Assembly: GCA_964030475.1 (NCBI GenBank)
Contig: CAXIPT010000002.1
Coordinates: 5,854,161-5,918,160, forward strand
Direction of reading: 5' to 3'
Length of the DNA: 64,000 nucleotides
From: Tethya wilhelma
Lineage: Eukaryota; Porifera; Demospongiae; Tethyida; Tethyidae
Of this stretch, positions 1-14,032 are shown in pieces (within the stretch, counting starts at the first letter, position 1; every line of letters starts with the position of its first letter). The translations under genes were made by a program, and so were the position numbers. Below the pieces are notes generated by a model that did not search any database, was not told the DNA's origin, and saw only the letters and a program-made list of their open reading frames with translations.

Positions 1-305
1 CATACATGTCACTGTTAAATTTTGGTGCATTGATATCCAAGCACAAACTATAGGATTCCATAAAAACATCAAATAATGACCACACCTGAAAGTTGGGGTG
101 GGACAAACTGTTAAGTACATCTTAAACCACTTTGGAGTGGACCCAAATTCATACCTTGGTTCATCCATTCAAAAATAAACTTAACATTTACCCATTTTTT
201 GAAGTTAGATTTAATGAAGTTGTTAGTTGTACGCAAAAAACGAAATCTACTCTTAGATTGTAAGCAATGTAGTTATAATCTACATAAAGGCTATCTATGG
301 CTCAC

Positions 306-3300
306 TTTTTCTTTCTTCTGGAGTTGACTCCTCAGTTGTTCTGTTTCAGCATTGGCTCTGGCTAACGTTTCACGCTCGGACTGCATCAGTTCAACTTGTG
401 CCACCTTCTCTGTCAGTTGGAGGCGAACACTGTCCAGCTCCTGTTGTAAGCCATCAACCTAAAGAAATAGCATGACAATTTCTCTCTAGCTCCTATAAGT
501 GCTAATAGTTACTGGACTTTAAATTAATTTTGGACAATAAATTAGCTCACACATAACATGGACAGATCTTATAAAAAAAATGTACGCATAACACTCGATG
601 GGCACAACCTTGGGTGTATAAAGAACCACCAATGGCTTCCACTGCTCTTAATCCACACAACCTCTCCATCACTGCACTTACTTGCAAGCCATTATCCTCC
701 TTGCTCTCTCTCAGTTCATCCCTGAGACTGCTCACCTGGCTCTCTAGAAGGCTCTTCTCTGTCATGACCCTTCCCAGCTCGTGGGACTTGCCCTCCATCA
801 CAGCTTGGAGCTCTCTCAGAGAGGAGGAGTGGGTGAGATGGAGCTGGCTCAACTCTGACCTCACCTCAGATACCTACATACAATGTGGCATACAACAATG
901 GGTAGTGGAATAATGTTCTTCATAGCAGTAGCCAATGAAGGAGTGTTGCCATACATCTGATTTTAAAGCAAACTGTGTCATACTATGGGGTGGGGAGTAG
1001 TGCCAAAATGTGGCTATTATTACTGTGTAGCTCCAAATTCTTATGGCACAAAAAAAATTCATGAAAAGTTTGTCTTTGCTGCTTTGAACTAATTTTCATG
1101 AATCACGAGCTGTGACAGCTAGCTGAGCGAGCCTAGCTTGAAGCTCAGGCGCTTTGTCTACGCTGTAAGTAGCCATTTCTTTGCTCTTTTCGAAGGTGTA
1201 AAGCAAATTTTTAGCAAGTTTTCATTGCGGTTTACCGCTGGTTAAAGGCGGTCATTACGGTAAACAGTGGAATACCGCTAGTGAAATACCGTAGTTTACC
1301 CACAAAATTCCACGAGTTTACCGCGGATTTCCCCTCACATTTTCACCCGGGATATATGTATGACCAATCAGATTTGAAAATTGATTTTCGGGCCAACTAA
1401 ATTCACTTCCGTAAGAGAGCATATCAAGTTTGTTTACACATTTCTTCACAAGTACAAACACAACTGACCTCCTTGTTTAATCTCTCAACTTCTGCTTCTT
1501 TCTCCTCCACCTGTCTCTTGACCACACCCACTTCCCTCTCAGACTCCGCCCTCTGAGAGGACACATCCTCCAACTGCCGACTCAGCACCCTAACCTGCTC
1601 CCTCGTCTCTTGAAGGGATCGTTCCTCTACGGCCTTCTCGGTGATGGCTGTCTGAAGGGAGGCTTCTTTCCTCAAGAGCTTGTCTCTTAGGTTGTGAGAT
1701 TCTGTCTGGGCGTGAGAGAGACTGGTCTTGGTGGCAGTGAGCTCATGGGTGGTCTGACTCAGAGAGGACTGGGCTTCTTGAAGTCTAAAATATAAAGATA
1801 CAAATATGAAGAGATAAAGAGTGGTGAAAACTTAATTTTTCTTGGCAGTATATAGTTAGTAACTAGCTATAGCCTCGATCCCAGGCCTTCTGCGTGCTCA
1901 GTGCTAGTATTGATTTATTAAGTTGACGATCTTTACCATTTTCGTAATTTTTTAGCACGCAGAAGGCCTGGTGAACGAAATCACGTGAATGACATCAGAA
2001 AACTTGTAGCGTAGGCGGCCTAACCGCAAGCAAGACTTGAAGATTTTTTCTTGTGCACAAGCCCGCGAAGCAAGACAAAAGAGCAGCGTTTTTTTGTCAG
2101 AGTAGCACAGCACTGCGCTAGGCAATGCCTGCCAAAATGTCTCAAAGCAGCAAGAAAGTTTGAGCAAAAAGAACCGATGTCTGGACATATCACTCATATC
2201 TAAGGTCAAACTAAGTCCAAATTTATGTTTACTTGGCTGTTTTGTCTGGTCTTGATCTTTTGACTTCTGTCATCTGGCCTTCAAGCTCAGATTGGCTGCG
2301 CTTGTAGTCTAGCTCCAGGCCAAAGCGCTAGCGCGCAGCATTGGCTCACAAAATTATTCACAAACTGATGATGTCATATGCAAAATACGTGGGCAGTCTA
2401 AGCAGTCCTGCCCACGCGCAAAATCACTTGTCTACCATGCGTCTACCCTCGTTTCCCAGGCCCTCTGCGTGCTTAAATAAAATCATCTGGTAAGGATCGT
2501 CAACGTAATAAATCAACACTAGTAGCACGCAGAGGGCCTGGGGACGAGGCTAAACTAGCTATACATATGTATATGCAGGATCATTCAAAACCACAATTGT
2601 GACAACTCTTCATTTGTACATACATCCTCAAAACTACAATACATATGCATACACATAACACATGCAGTGAGATAAACCATTATTCCTAGAAGTATTATAG
2701 TACCTAGCTATATATACTGCTAAGATCATCTAAACCAGATCATCTAACAATAGTTTGTGTTGCAACAACTCAACACTTCTAGTAAAAATAGCGTTAGATT
2801 GACTATTTCCAATAGGTATATAGTAGACCATACAAAAAGCTTAGTGAACAACGATGGTACTATCTCACCTAGCTCTGAGGCTCTGACAGAGGCTGCTCTG
2901 TTCCTGAAGTTCTCCCACCAGCTGTTGCTCTCTCTCCACCAGCTCCTCTATCCTCTCTCTCTCCTCTTCTCTCACGGGAGCAGCTTGAAGCGTTGCCAAC
3001 TGGTGCTCAAGGATGCTCAGCCTCGACGCCATTTCTTCTTTCTCTGAGACCAGCCTCTCTTCAATCTCCTCTTTGGCTGATAGTCTGTTTCTCATGTCCT
3101 CCAGTTCGTGGATTTCTTGTTGTTTTGCTCGAAGCTGTTCTTCATAGGAGCTTTGCAGTCTGTTTGTCTCATCACGCTGTGTAGATAGCTTGATGTCTTG
3201 TTGCTCACGGTGCAATCTCAGGTCAGAGTTCAACTGGGTGGTGGATAAATAAAGAGTAATATTGAAGAAAATTAGTGGAATGTGGTATCCTTTGATCTGT

Positions 3301-5333
3301 AAATAGAACTCGAATTTACACTAGGAGTGGTGGGTGGTGGATAAATAGAGGTATGTTTTGATCTGTGAATATAGCTTTAATTCACACAAAAATATTCATG
3401 ATCAGTGAATGCAGTGCATGTACTATACATATGTCACACATGTATTAAAGAATGAACAAACCAGCTAGGTCAATGCATTTGCTACAAACCTTTTTCAAGG
3501 CCTCTGATTCTTGCTGGGAGAGGAGCCTGGTCTCTTGAGATTGCTGCAGCTCTTGTCTCAACTTCTCACACGAGCTAGAGAGATTATCAACCTGTACGTA
3601 AGAATCAACAATCACCAGGCATGTTACACAGTGCAACTACATGTAACAAAATTGAGCAAAGAAGATGCTTAAAACACTCTTGATAGATTTCCATCAATGG
3701 GTAAAACTATTTTTGAACCCTGCTATGCAAACAACAAAACAAAAACAACCCAGAAAATAACCAATTAAACCAAACAAACAACAACAACAACAAAAAACAA
3801 CATTAAGTTTGACCTAGCTCCCACAACTATCGTCAACAGTGGACATCAAACATGTGTTCTCATCTTTAAGCTGTTATATGTATTCAAACCATACCTGTTT
3901 CTTCAAGGCTTCTCCTTCAGTTCTCCATCTCTCCACCTCTCTCTCTTTCTCCCTCAACAAGGTCTGTCCATGATGGACCTCTCTCCTCAGCTCCTCCTCC
4001 TCAGCTTCCTTGGCTTTGAATCTTTCCACCAGAGCCTGTGTCTCCTCCACCAGTTCACTCTCAAGGTCTTTGTTGAAGCCACTCTCAACTTGATGGACAA
4101 GATTCTGGAAGGAAATTCAAGAAAATATCACACATAATTACAAAGTTCATCTACACAGCTTTAAAGTTTAGTTACACAATTAAGAAGTATGTGAAAATTC
4201 CACATTTACCATTTTAAAATGCAAATTCATGAAAATAACCTTCAGAAAAATATAAAGGATTATATGGTATACAAGCACACAGGTACAGTGTACTTAATAC
4301 GTTACACATGATAGGCACACTCATGTCTATAGCTATATATCTCTGTTGTTTATCAAAATCCTATGTCATATAGTTACTGTGGCAAAAATTGATTCCATAT
4401 GTTCAAGGTATAACAATAAACATGGCTGTGCAGTACCTGTATCTTCTCTTCAGCAGTGGTCAGAAGTTGTGTCTTGTTGGTTAGCTCACTCCTCAAGTGG
4501 CTCTCTTCTCTCTCCTTCTCCTCCACCACCTGCTCCAGATGGAGGGTGGTCTGTTGGGAGTGAGCCAACTGAGACTGGAGGTCAGTCACTTGAGATTGGA
4601 TATTGGACAGCACCTGTTGGAGCTCTGACACCTATACATGGAGAGTAAACCGTGAAAATAGGAGGTTAATGGCAATGTACCCATGGTTACAAAGAAAATT
4701 ATGCTACACATGTAGAAGGAACGTACATAGAATGGAAAGCAGAAAGGAAGTAAGGAATGAGCGAAGGTAAAGAAAAACATAGGTACATAAAAATGCTGGA
4801 GCTCTGACACTTACAGAGGAAATGAAAGCAAGAAACTTATGGCTATTATTATGTAAACATGATCATACAGTTAGATAGAAGGAAGAGTGGTAGAGCCTAT
4901 GATCAAGGAAATTTTGATTGTACAAAGGTGTTGGACACAGACCATCATGCTCATGTATGTATAGGTGCTATTGATGAGATAGCTTTCTATTTCGTAGTTT
5001 ATTTTGGTACCTTGTATGTACATATACAACTAATAGATCCATTCCTGTATAAGTGTTTTAAGTATTGCTACACATTTTCTATTGAAAGTATATGTACCAG
5101 TAGTACAAATCTATATACATCTTGCACACGAAAGCATTAATTTTAGTGTACACAAAGTCAAAAGCTGTGCTGTTCACCTGTTTGGTGGCATTGACATAGT
5201 TCTGTACCAGGTTACAGACAGCATTGTGGAAGGTTGAGGCCCTAGCTTGTAAGGCTGGTAGATCAGAGAGAAACTGGTAGTCAATATGACTCAAGGTGGA
5301 GTCAAGAGGATCAATGCTGATATCTGGAGGCGG

Positions 5334-5412
<79 letters not shown>

Positions 5413-8400
5413 TNTTCAAGACTTTCCAAAGAACTCTCTTTCTCAGACTTCAACACTTCTAAATCACTTTGAAGCTGATGCTCAATGCCTTCCTTTTCAG
5501 TTTTAAGCGACAATATCTGTTCTTTGAACGATGTCATCTGTTCTTCAAAGAGAATTTCTTGATTACGTGCAAGCTCACAGATACCCTCTAACTCCTTGAC
5601 TTGCTCCTGAAGCCTGGTTATTTCCTCTTCATACTTGGCTTCTGTCGAAAGAAGCTGGTTTGTGTACTGTTCTCGTAGACTTGCTTCTAGTTCTGCCAAT
5701 ACAGTGGTGCTTTCTTGGACCTTTTCGCTTAGTATCGCGATTTTTTGCTCGAACGATTGTTTACAATCTTTGAGTGCATTTTCAAGTTCTTCTGAGTGAT
5801 CAAATTTCAATTTTTCAATAACTTGCTCATAATTAGAAACGATTTCCTTACGTGACAACTCGCGTGCTTCAATCACTTTGAGTTCCCACTCTTCATTAGA
5901 TTGAGAAATCTTTGTTTCATAACTTTCGACAATTTCTTTCTCTCTCTCAGCTAACTTTGAAGCTAGCTCTTGGTCAAACTTGATCCTAGCATCTTCTAGT
6001 TGCTGATCCAACTCAATTCTGGTCGATTGCAAATTCGCTTCGTGTTCATCTCTTAATTTCTCTAGTTCTTCACGATGTGTTGCTTTGAGGTGCTCTAGTT
6101 GGAGTCGGAGTTGCTGCTGGTTGTCTTCAGTGATGCCAGTGGAAAGAGCTTGAATGTGGAGCTCGTGAACCTGCTTCAATTTCTCCCTCTCTGCAGCTAA
6201 CTCACGTTCAAGTTGATCCTATTGGAGAGGGAAAAAAAAAAAAAAAAAAAAATGCAGCAACTCAAAACTATTTTTAGGAGTATCTAAGTAGAGCAATAAG
6301 CAATGCATGCTTGATAAATTATAGAGTGCAGCCTGAGATAGGATTCTACAGTGTACATATGACATACATAGTAGAGACTAAGTAAAGTGAGTCTACATAC
6401 AAAGAAGAAACTGTTTTTACAGTTAGCATGTAAGTAGCTAAACACTTCACTCAAAACATGCCAAGCGAGTGCCATAATCACATTTGTTATCTAGACACTG
6501 TAGTTGGGACCACCCCTTTCACGAGAGAGGAATGTGAAAAGGCAGCTGCACCAAAAATTCATTTTTCCAAACACGCACAAACTGCATTTTTTTCCCCCTC
6601 CTTTTTTGTACCTTGTATTGCTGTGAAAGTCGCTCCTCAAGTTGCTGCAGCTCGGCTTCGCGTTCTTGCTTCAACCTGGCTTCCAACTCCGCCATGTCGG
6701 ACAACTTCTCCCGCTGGAGAACTTCTTTGACAGTTGCAAGTTCTTTGACTCTTCGCTCGTCCAGATCCAAGGAAATCTCGCTCAATTTCTGTTCGTGAAT
6801 TGTAGCTAGTTCAGTTCTAAGGTCGTCCAACTGGAAAAGAAACAGACACAAAACAGCAGATGCAAAATGTTTGGAGAAGCCCGCCAAGCTAAGTAACTCC
6901 AATTAACGCGCACCAACAAACCCACCCCTAAATTCACGCAACGACCATTACCACATAACATGGCCTTGAACTGCAGCCAAGCTTTTCAAGCCGTGTTTTG
7001 AAGCTCTAGCTTGTTATAAAGGCTTCCTTAGTTATATAATGTCTAAAATGGCCTGCCTAAACAATAGCATCATTGCTCAGTTAGCAACAACTTCTCTTAG
7101 TATGTAGTGGTTCAGGATTGCAGGCAGGCCATTCCTCAAGACTGACTGTACACACACACACAGACATACACATATAAACTTATTGATGAAATACAATATC
7201 AGTTAACAACACACATTGCCACACTGTACAAGAAAGAAATAGTTGCCACACACACACACACACACACACAAACTGAGAGAGAGAGAGAAGCAAAATTTAC
7301 AGTAACAGAGCAAATAATGGCCAACCTACAATCCAAAACATACTACATAATAAGATTGAATTAAAGTTGTTGTAAAGTTACAAAAATTATAACTGTCTAG
7401 TAGTGCTGATCCTTGCATATCATACAGGCCATAATAGAGCATTAGGAGAAAAAATACTTTAGAATACAGTAAGTTAAGTATCTTACAATACTGATTAGTG
7501 GTGCACAGAGAGTGAAATGATTTCTATAGATTAAGTTTTACAGTCAAGACGCGAGTATATAAAAGCACACACAGTATAATAATTCAATTTGAAAATCCTA
7601 CTCATGAAGGGGTGGAAAAATACTCCTAGATATCCTTTGGGACAGAAAACAACAATAACCTTTAATTCACCTCTTTTCTGTGCCTGTTCATCAGCGACTG
7701 TAAATCTTGCTCGTGCGTCTTCCTCAAGCTTTGTTCTACTCCTGCCACCTTCCTCTTGTGTTCTTCCACCAGTGAGCTAACCTCAATATCGTGGCGATGG
7801 TTAAGCTCTGAGGTTAGGGTGGTCATCTCGCTGTCTTTCTGGTGGATCTTCTTCAACCATTCGTCTCTCTCGTGTTGGTGCTCGACATCTTTGAGTTGAA
7901 GTTTCGACTCGATTTCAGTGAGCTCTTTCACGAGTTGGTCTTTCTGGTTCACCAGTTCTTGTTCGAAACGACTCTTCTCAAACAGAAGTTCTTCTAGACG
8001 CTGTTTCTCTGACAGCCTTCGTTCCAACTCAGTGCGATGGAAACTGAGTTCTTTCTCTAAAACGGTCTTGTCGTGGAGTTTATCTGTGAGAGCACGTCTA
8101 GCACGAGAGAGATTTTCTTCCAAACCACTCTTTTCTTTCATTACAACTCCTAGCTGTTGGTGTGTAGCTTTCTGATCTTCTTGCGACTCAGTTTCAGTAC
8201 GCATTGGACTCGATTCGCTTTCAGAAAAGGTAGGCTGTTTAACGGTCATTTTAGCTTCCATCTCTTGAATCAACTTCTCCTGTTCTTGTACCTTCTCTTC
8301 CAAAGCTCTCTTCTGTTCGTCAACAAGACTCTCCTGCTCATCTCTAAGTTCTTCAACTTCTTGGGCAAGCTCGTCCTTTTCAGCACAAATGGTCTGAAAG

Positions 8401-11400
8401 TCTCGAAGCAAATTGTCGTATTTCTTAGTCATTTCTTCATCAGTGACAGTCTTTGCATCAGTCAACTCTCTTTCCAATCGTTCCTTGTCTTGTACAAGTT
8501 GTGTCACTTCGTCTGTCTTAGAACCAAGCTTGGTTTCAAGATCGGCCAAAGACCGATTCAAAGATTGAACGGTCTCTTCCAACTCGGCCTGTCTAGCACT
8601 CATACTAGTAATCTCTTTCGTGAGCTCTTCGACTTTTTCGTTTGAACTGACAGCAGCCTCTTCTTGCTTCAAAGCATTCTCATTGGCTTCTTGGACTTCA
8701 GTTGCTGCCTGAGTCTTCAACTCTTGCATTTCGTCTTCTTTGACCTTAAAAGCCGCTTCGAGAGAGTTCACTCTCTCTTGCAAGAGCTCACATCTCTCTC
8801 GGAATGGTTTTAACTCGGACATGTTCTGCTTGAGTGATTCTATCTCTTCGTTTGCACCCCAACTGCTTTCTAGTTGCTTCTGGAGTATTTCTGACGAAGC
8901 GATGTATTTCTGACATTTCTGAGTCAGACTAAACACTTCTGTGTTGAGCGAATCATTCTGAGCTTGAAGTTCAGCAATGGACACATTCTTTTGAGCCAGC
9001 TGATCCTTAAGGTTGGAAGCTTCTTGGCTTTGCTCCGAAAGTGCACTCTGGACCTGTTCTAAGCCATTCAAGTCATTCTCCAGCTCACTCACTCTTGCTT
9101 TATACGTCTCAACCTCTTCTTTCACAGCAGTGAGAGTCTGCTCATCCTGCTCGTGAGCGCTATTAGCAATGCTCAGTTCGACTTCGAGCGATTTTACACG
9201 ATTCTGGTACGTGGTACAATCACCTGAGAGTTGGGTAATTTCTGTATTTGCTCGAGTGACATTTTCTTGCAGTTCGTAGAGCTGGCGCTGGGAGGATTCC
9301 AGTTGAGATAGCAAATCTTTCTTCATGATTTCACTCTGCGATAGCTCATTTCTAAGCGTGTCTCTCTCAGCTTCAATGTCTTTTGTGAGCTCTTGAGCTT
9401 TGGCAAAAGCAGTCTCTTCATTCTTAGCAAGGACCGAGCGTTGTTTATCCAGCATCTGTTTGTACTCAGACTTCAAACGCTCGATTTCAACGTGGCGTGC
9501 TTCGTCAAGCTCGGTTGCAAGAAGGCTCTTTTCGCGATCCATCTTACTAGACCATTCCTTCTCTAGCTCCCTTCTAAGATCATCCATTGCCTGTGTGTGC
9601 TGTTCTTGCAAAAACTCGGCTTCTTGAGAATGGGCACTTTTGAGCTCCTCTTTCAAATTTTTCAGAGCTTCTTCGCGATTTTTATGCAGCTCATTTTGTA
9701 GATCAAGCAGCTCGCTTTGGTGTTTGACTTTAAGTGCTTCAATCACTTCTGCACTTTGACCCGACTCAACAGAAGCTGATAGTCGGCCTAACTCTTCTTC
9801 AAGACTTTTAATTCGAGTCTTGAAATCTGTGCTAATGCTTTCGATCTCTTCGGCTTTTTGAGCTTCAAATGTCTTCTTAGCTTGATCGATATCTTGAGCG
9901 TGTTCTTCTCTCAGTTCCGACAACCGACTTTCGATATTTCTCTCCTGAGTTCGATAATCGTCCAACTGTTTCTGCAAACTCTGCATGTGTTCTTCAGCTA
10001 GTTCGAGACTAGCTCTGTTGCCTGAAGATTCCGAAACATTCTCTTCCAAAAGACTCACTTCGCTGGCATGAGAAGATCGCAATTCGTCTATATCGAATTC
10101 GTGCTGCGACTTCAACTCCTCGAGAGTTTTTTGGTGGTCAGATTCAGAGTCTTGAAGTCGGATTTGGTATTCGTCCACCGCTTGCTGAAGCGCCAAAAGC
10201 CTCTGTTCGTAGTCTTCCTTGACACGATCGAGATCTTCTTTGTGCTGTTGTCTCACTTCGTCAATTTCCATCGAGGTCTCGGACTTTGTCGATTCTAAAC
10301 GGTTTTCAAGATTGGCTGCCTTTTCTTTCCAGTTGTTCAAACGTTGTTCGAGAGTTAGCGAGTCTCTTCGCACACTCTCCAGCTCAGCTGTGTGCGATTC
10401 CATCAAAGATTGAAACTGGTGTTCGATGTTTTCTTTTTCGCTTCTCAAGCCATCAAGTTGACTCTGTACCTGTTGAACTTGCGTCATCATTTGAGTGACA
10501 TTGGACTCGGCCATTTCTTTCTGTTCCACTACAGCTTTGTGAGCAGCCATGAACTGCGCGTGAAGCTCTTGAATCTTCAAATTTGCAAGCTGTTCAACCT
10601 GTACACGATTTTCTTCCATCTTCTTCTGAGCATCTTGTAGCAGTTCATTTTTCTGAGTTTCGAAAACAGACAACATTTGCTTCTTTTCTTGCTCGTGCTC
10701 GGCTAAAAGTCGAGCCTTCTCGTTCTCATGAAGCTCCTTCATTTTCTCCTTAATCATCTTCAAACGTTCAGCCTCCAATTCGTCCAACTCCCTATCACCA
10801 CCACCTCCCATTGACCCCATCTCTGACTGACTAGTCAGCTGGGTCGTGAGCCTTTCAATGTGTTCGGCGTGCTTTTGATCCTTTTCTCTTAGCATCGTAT
10901 TGCGAATGTTTTCCTGTGTTTGAAGCAAACTCTCCATTTCGGTAGTATGCTTGTCTCTGACTTCCGTTAACTGATGCTCCAGATTACGAAGCTGGGTTTC
11001 GGTCTGTACCAAAGATTGCTGCATATTCATAAGCTGTGCTTGATAGCTCGACGAAAGCTCACGTTTGACTTGCTCCAAAGAAGAGGTGTAATTCTCGCGA
11101 GTCATTTCCAACTCATTTTGCAACTTTTGCTGAACACCCTGCGCTACGTTGAGCTCATTTTGAAGCCGTTCTTGAGCATCCTGAGAACTCTTTAACTCTT
11201 GTTCGAGTTTTATCACAGCTTCGGTGTTGGGTAGGGGTTCCGGCTCAATTGGACTAGCGTGACGATTAGCCGTGCCATCGGGCATGTCTTGTTGCTCCAC
11301 CTGGTAGCGGGAGGTTGTGATCGAGGCTAACGAAGAGGGGACGGAGTTTATTGATTGGGTGGGCGGGATTGAATGGGTAGGGGGCGTGGTCAGAGGATGA

Positions 11401-12743
11401 GAGGTGACCTGGAGAATGAGGAATTCACACTAACTTGTTTGGTTGGCAAGATACGATGCATTTGAAAGATATTGAAAATTGTAAAAGTAAAATACACACA
11501 CACACACAGGTGGGCCAAGTGTTGTTATATATACTGTCACAATAGCATCTATAGCTGGATACATGCAGTACACAGGTGTAATTGTGGGCCAAGTGTTAAT
11601 CTCACAACATCATAATTGCATCAGATTCTACAGCTAGGTGCATGTACACGCACCACATGATGGCCTAAATATTGTCAGACTAAAATTTGACAATTTGAAC
11701 TTTGACTGTGAAGCTGTCAAATCAAAAATCCCACTCAATTTTTTTGACAAAAGACAGCAATACCATATGCTTAGCAACTTTGATCGTTTTATGGAAATAT
11801 GGGGGCTATAGCAACCACAGTTTCGATACTGAAAGCAAATGCTAATCATATCGGTACATAACCTGTAGTCCTACAGCGATTTTCGTGATACAGCATCCAC
11901 ATCTATAAGAATGCCCATGCACATACATAGAGAAAAGGACAAAATGTCACTATACATAGGAGACAAGACACTACAGAGCATTTTAACGTACAGCATTCTA
12001 AACGATAAAACTACAATAATATAATGTAAAGATACATGTACTGTATGGTGTACACTTGGACTATTGTACAGCAAAATAGCTGTAGAGAACATTCTAAAAA
12101 TTTAGATTCCCTGATGCACACATGTATGCATGTACATTGTACATATACTAGGAAGCAAGAAGCTGATACTTACAGAACTCTACCCAGGTTCCCCTTACAA
12201 CATTCATGTACAACATGTACAAAGTGTCTGTCCATTGGGAGTTTGGCTTCCCCGTGGTAATCTCATCCTGACACACAAACACACACACCATATGTACCTC
12301 AAGGAGACCAGAACACACCACAGGCACTTAGTACATGCACACATGTACACATGGAAGCTCAACTTGTACAGCCTCAACTGCTAAACTACACAAAAAAGAC
12401 CTGTGTATATTCTACATCTGCAAAGTACTGTATATCTCACCTTTTCTGGGTCTAAGCTGTTCCACTTATTGTAGCAAATGCACATACACTACAATAAGTG
12501 GAACAGCTCACAGCTTAGACCCAGAGAAGGCGAGGTATATGCAGTTTTGAAGCTACTGTACTGTATTATGACCTACTTTATGTTCACATGTGTTGAAAGA
12601 AAATTATCGTGTTTTGACTACAAAAAAATTTTCCCAAAGTTAGGAAGGACTTTTAAACCTTCACAGTTGATGAAGATCAAGTCCCAACAAGAAAGCTTAA
12701 CCTAATTTATCAATTAATACTGTAAGCAGTAGCCTACACACAN

Positions 12744-12786
<43 letters not shown>

Positions 12787-13676
12787 CTCACAGGTGGAGG
12801 CATAGACGTAAAACTCATCAACTGTTCCACCATCTCCTTGTCACCATGACGACCAGCTACATCGAACGGAATTGGAGAAACATTTCCAGAATGAGTCTCA
12901 CCCCCTCCAACACCAGAGGTGCTCTCAGTCACAAAGGGGGCAGTCAAACTCAAAGAGCCTGGTTCACTGAGGCTACTGGTGTCGGCCTCACTAGGTGTAT
13001 TAGTGGCACCACCATCATTGGTGCTGGGGATGATCAGAGACGTGGCTTGTTTCTTCTTCTTGCCTTTCTTTTTCTTCTTCTGGAAGGCTAGAAGCTGATA
13101 GAAACGAGAAGAAATGATTATCACAACTCAAGTAGCTATTTGTTAGAGCACTAAACAAAAGAAAGAATTCATCAAACAAAATTTTATGATGCAACAAAAT
13201 TGTCTGCCTTTTTTTAAAATTTGTTGCATATATATTGCAAAATATAAACAGAGTACTAAGTGGTGTTGTGTACATGATTAACATGTTATTGTATTTGTCA
13301 AGCCAATTTTCACAGTTAGAAACGTGTGAGTGTTTATGTATCATGTTCATATTCAATGGGAATCACTTGATAGAAATATCAGCATGATTTGTTTGTCAAT
13401 TGCCTAAATGCCAACAGATGTGTGCATTTGCATGTACTAAAACATCAAAACAAGCATATCTAAATAACCAAGGGCCATTCACATCCTGATGCTCTCAAAG
13501 CATTCCAAACAACGCCCACCCTACGAACAACCCTGACTTATATCCTTCAAGAGATAAGGACCTCTACACTCGCAGACACAAGGACAAACAGAGAGCAATG
13601 CAATAGGCACCAATGAGAGCTTACTTACCGCTTCCTTTCCAGCTAAAACCTTGCTCTTTCTTTCCTCCTCGTCCAT
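306..13676 (-). CDS. AKAP9/pericentrin-like giant coiled-coil scaffold (3' end off window)
   Basis: Large coiled-coil protein, likely a centrosome/Golgi scaffold. Exons in coding order: 13676-13629, 13094-12792, 11408-7671 (giant 3738-bp exon), 6830-6612, 6218-about 5415, 5333-5178, 4631-4437, 4104-3895, 3591-3490, 3233-2869, 1784-1469, 873-682, 458-306. About 2,270 codons are visible and nearly every junction is phase 0. The joined N-terminus reads MDEEERKSKVLAGKEA then LLAFQKKKKKGKKKK. It fits the AKAP9/PCNT start pattern (EERxxKxxAGKxxLxxF plus a basic stretch); GM130 is a weaker match. A Ser/Thr/Pro-rich linker follows, then almost unbroken Glu/Lys/Gln heptad sequence. Any C-terminal PACT domain would lie left of base 306. 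The donor of the fifth exon is lost in a GT/GA microsatellite with an n at 5414. Coding status is secure; family assignment rests mainly on the N-terminus. Confidence 0.75.
1870..1978. mobile_element. Hairpin MITE family D, copy 1
   Basis: TAGCCTCGATCCCAGGCC plus TCTGCGTGC at the left and GCACGCAGAAGGCCTGG at the right form inverted repeats around an 60-bp core with a GTTGACGATC motif. In an intron of the coiled-coil gene. Confidence 0.75.
2446..2552. mobile_element. Hairpin MITE family D, copy 2
   Basis: CCCTCGTTTCCCAGGCCC...GGGCCTGGGGACGAGGCTA; same termini and core (GATCGTCAACGTAATAAATC) as copy 1 in the opposite orientation, about 470 bp away. Confidence 0.75.
5335..5414. repeat. (GT)n(GA)n microsatellite between two coding exons
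   Basis: On the minus strand it reads CT then CA and ends CACAG directly before the exon starting at 5333. It makes the acceptor, while the upstream exon's donor is lost at the n (5414). Confidence 0.9.
12437..12538. repeat. Long inverted repeat (hairpin) in coiled-coil gene intron 2
   Basis: CTGGGTCTAAGCTGTTCCAC/TTATTGTAG and CTACAATAAGTGGAACAGCT followed by AGCTTAGACCCAG pair across a short AT-rich loop, with the outer CACCTTTT/GAAGGCGAGGTATA also largely complementary. Likely a small MITE. Confidence 0.75.
12743..12781. repeat. (GA)n microsatellite at a donor site
   Basis: Lies 11 bp past the donor of exon 2 of the coiled-coil gene (minus strand CCT|GTGAGTCTCCC, then CT repeat). It starts with an n at 12743. 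Confidence 0.9.
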
Positions 13677-14032
13677 CTTTTCGCACACAACAAAAGCCTT
13701 TTTACCGCGCAGGAAAACCCGCCAATTAAATTTCACCACATGTGATTCTCACGTGAGCGTCAGCCGACTTTATATCTGCATCAACATACATCGACTACCA
13801 AGACCTTTACTCAGAAGCTGAAAGTCGAGACACTGGGCGGTTAAAATTACAAGCAAACGCCTTGTGACTACACAGAAACGGTCTCTACTCGTTGCAGCAA
13901 CCTTGTTTCACTTCAAAGCGGTATATGACTAGTGAATACTTCAAAAGGGGTGTAGCTGCATACTAATTTGTTGTCTAATTTCAGTTCTTGGACGCGTGTC
14001 CGTGTAATTGGCTTGCTCTACAGGTATTCGAC
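13677..14032. promoter_or_regulatory. Divergent (bidirectional) promoter region
   Basis: A 356-bp interval separates the start codon of the coiled-coil gene (minus) from that of the PP2C gene (plus). I see no TATA box in good position on either side, so it probably holds both start regions and 5' leaders. A possible 5'UTR splice acceptor (TCTACAG) ends at 14023, just before the phosphatase ATG. Inferred from layout only. Confidence 0.5.

Noticed and set aside
13988..14032. Upstream extension of the PP2C reading frame
   Set aside because: The frame is open but has no ATG before 14033; a splice acceptor-like TCTACAG lies inside it.
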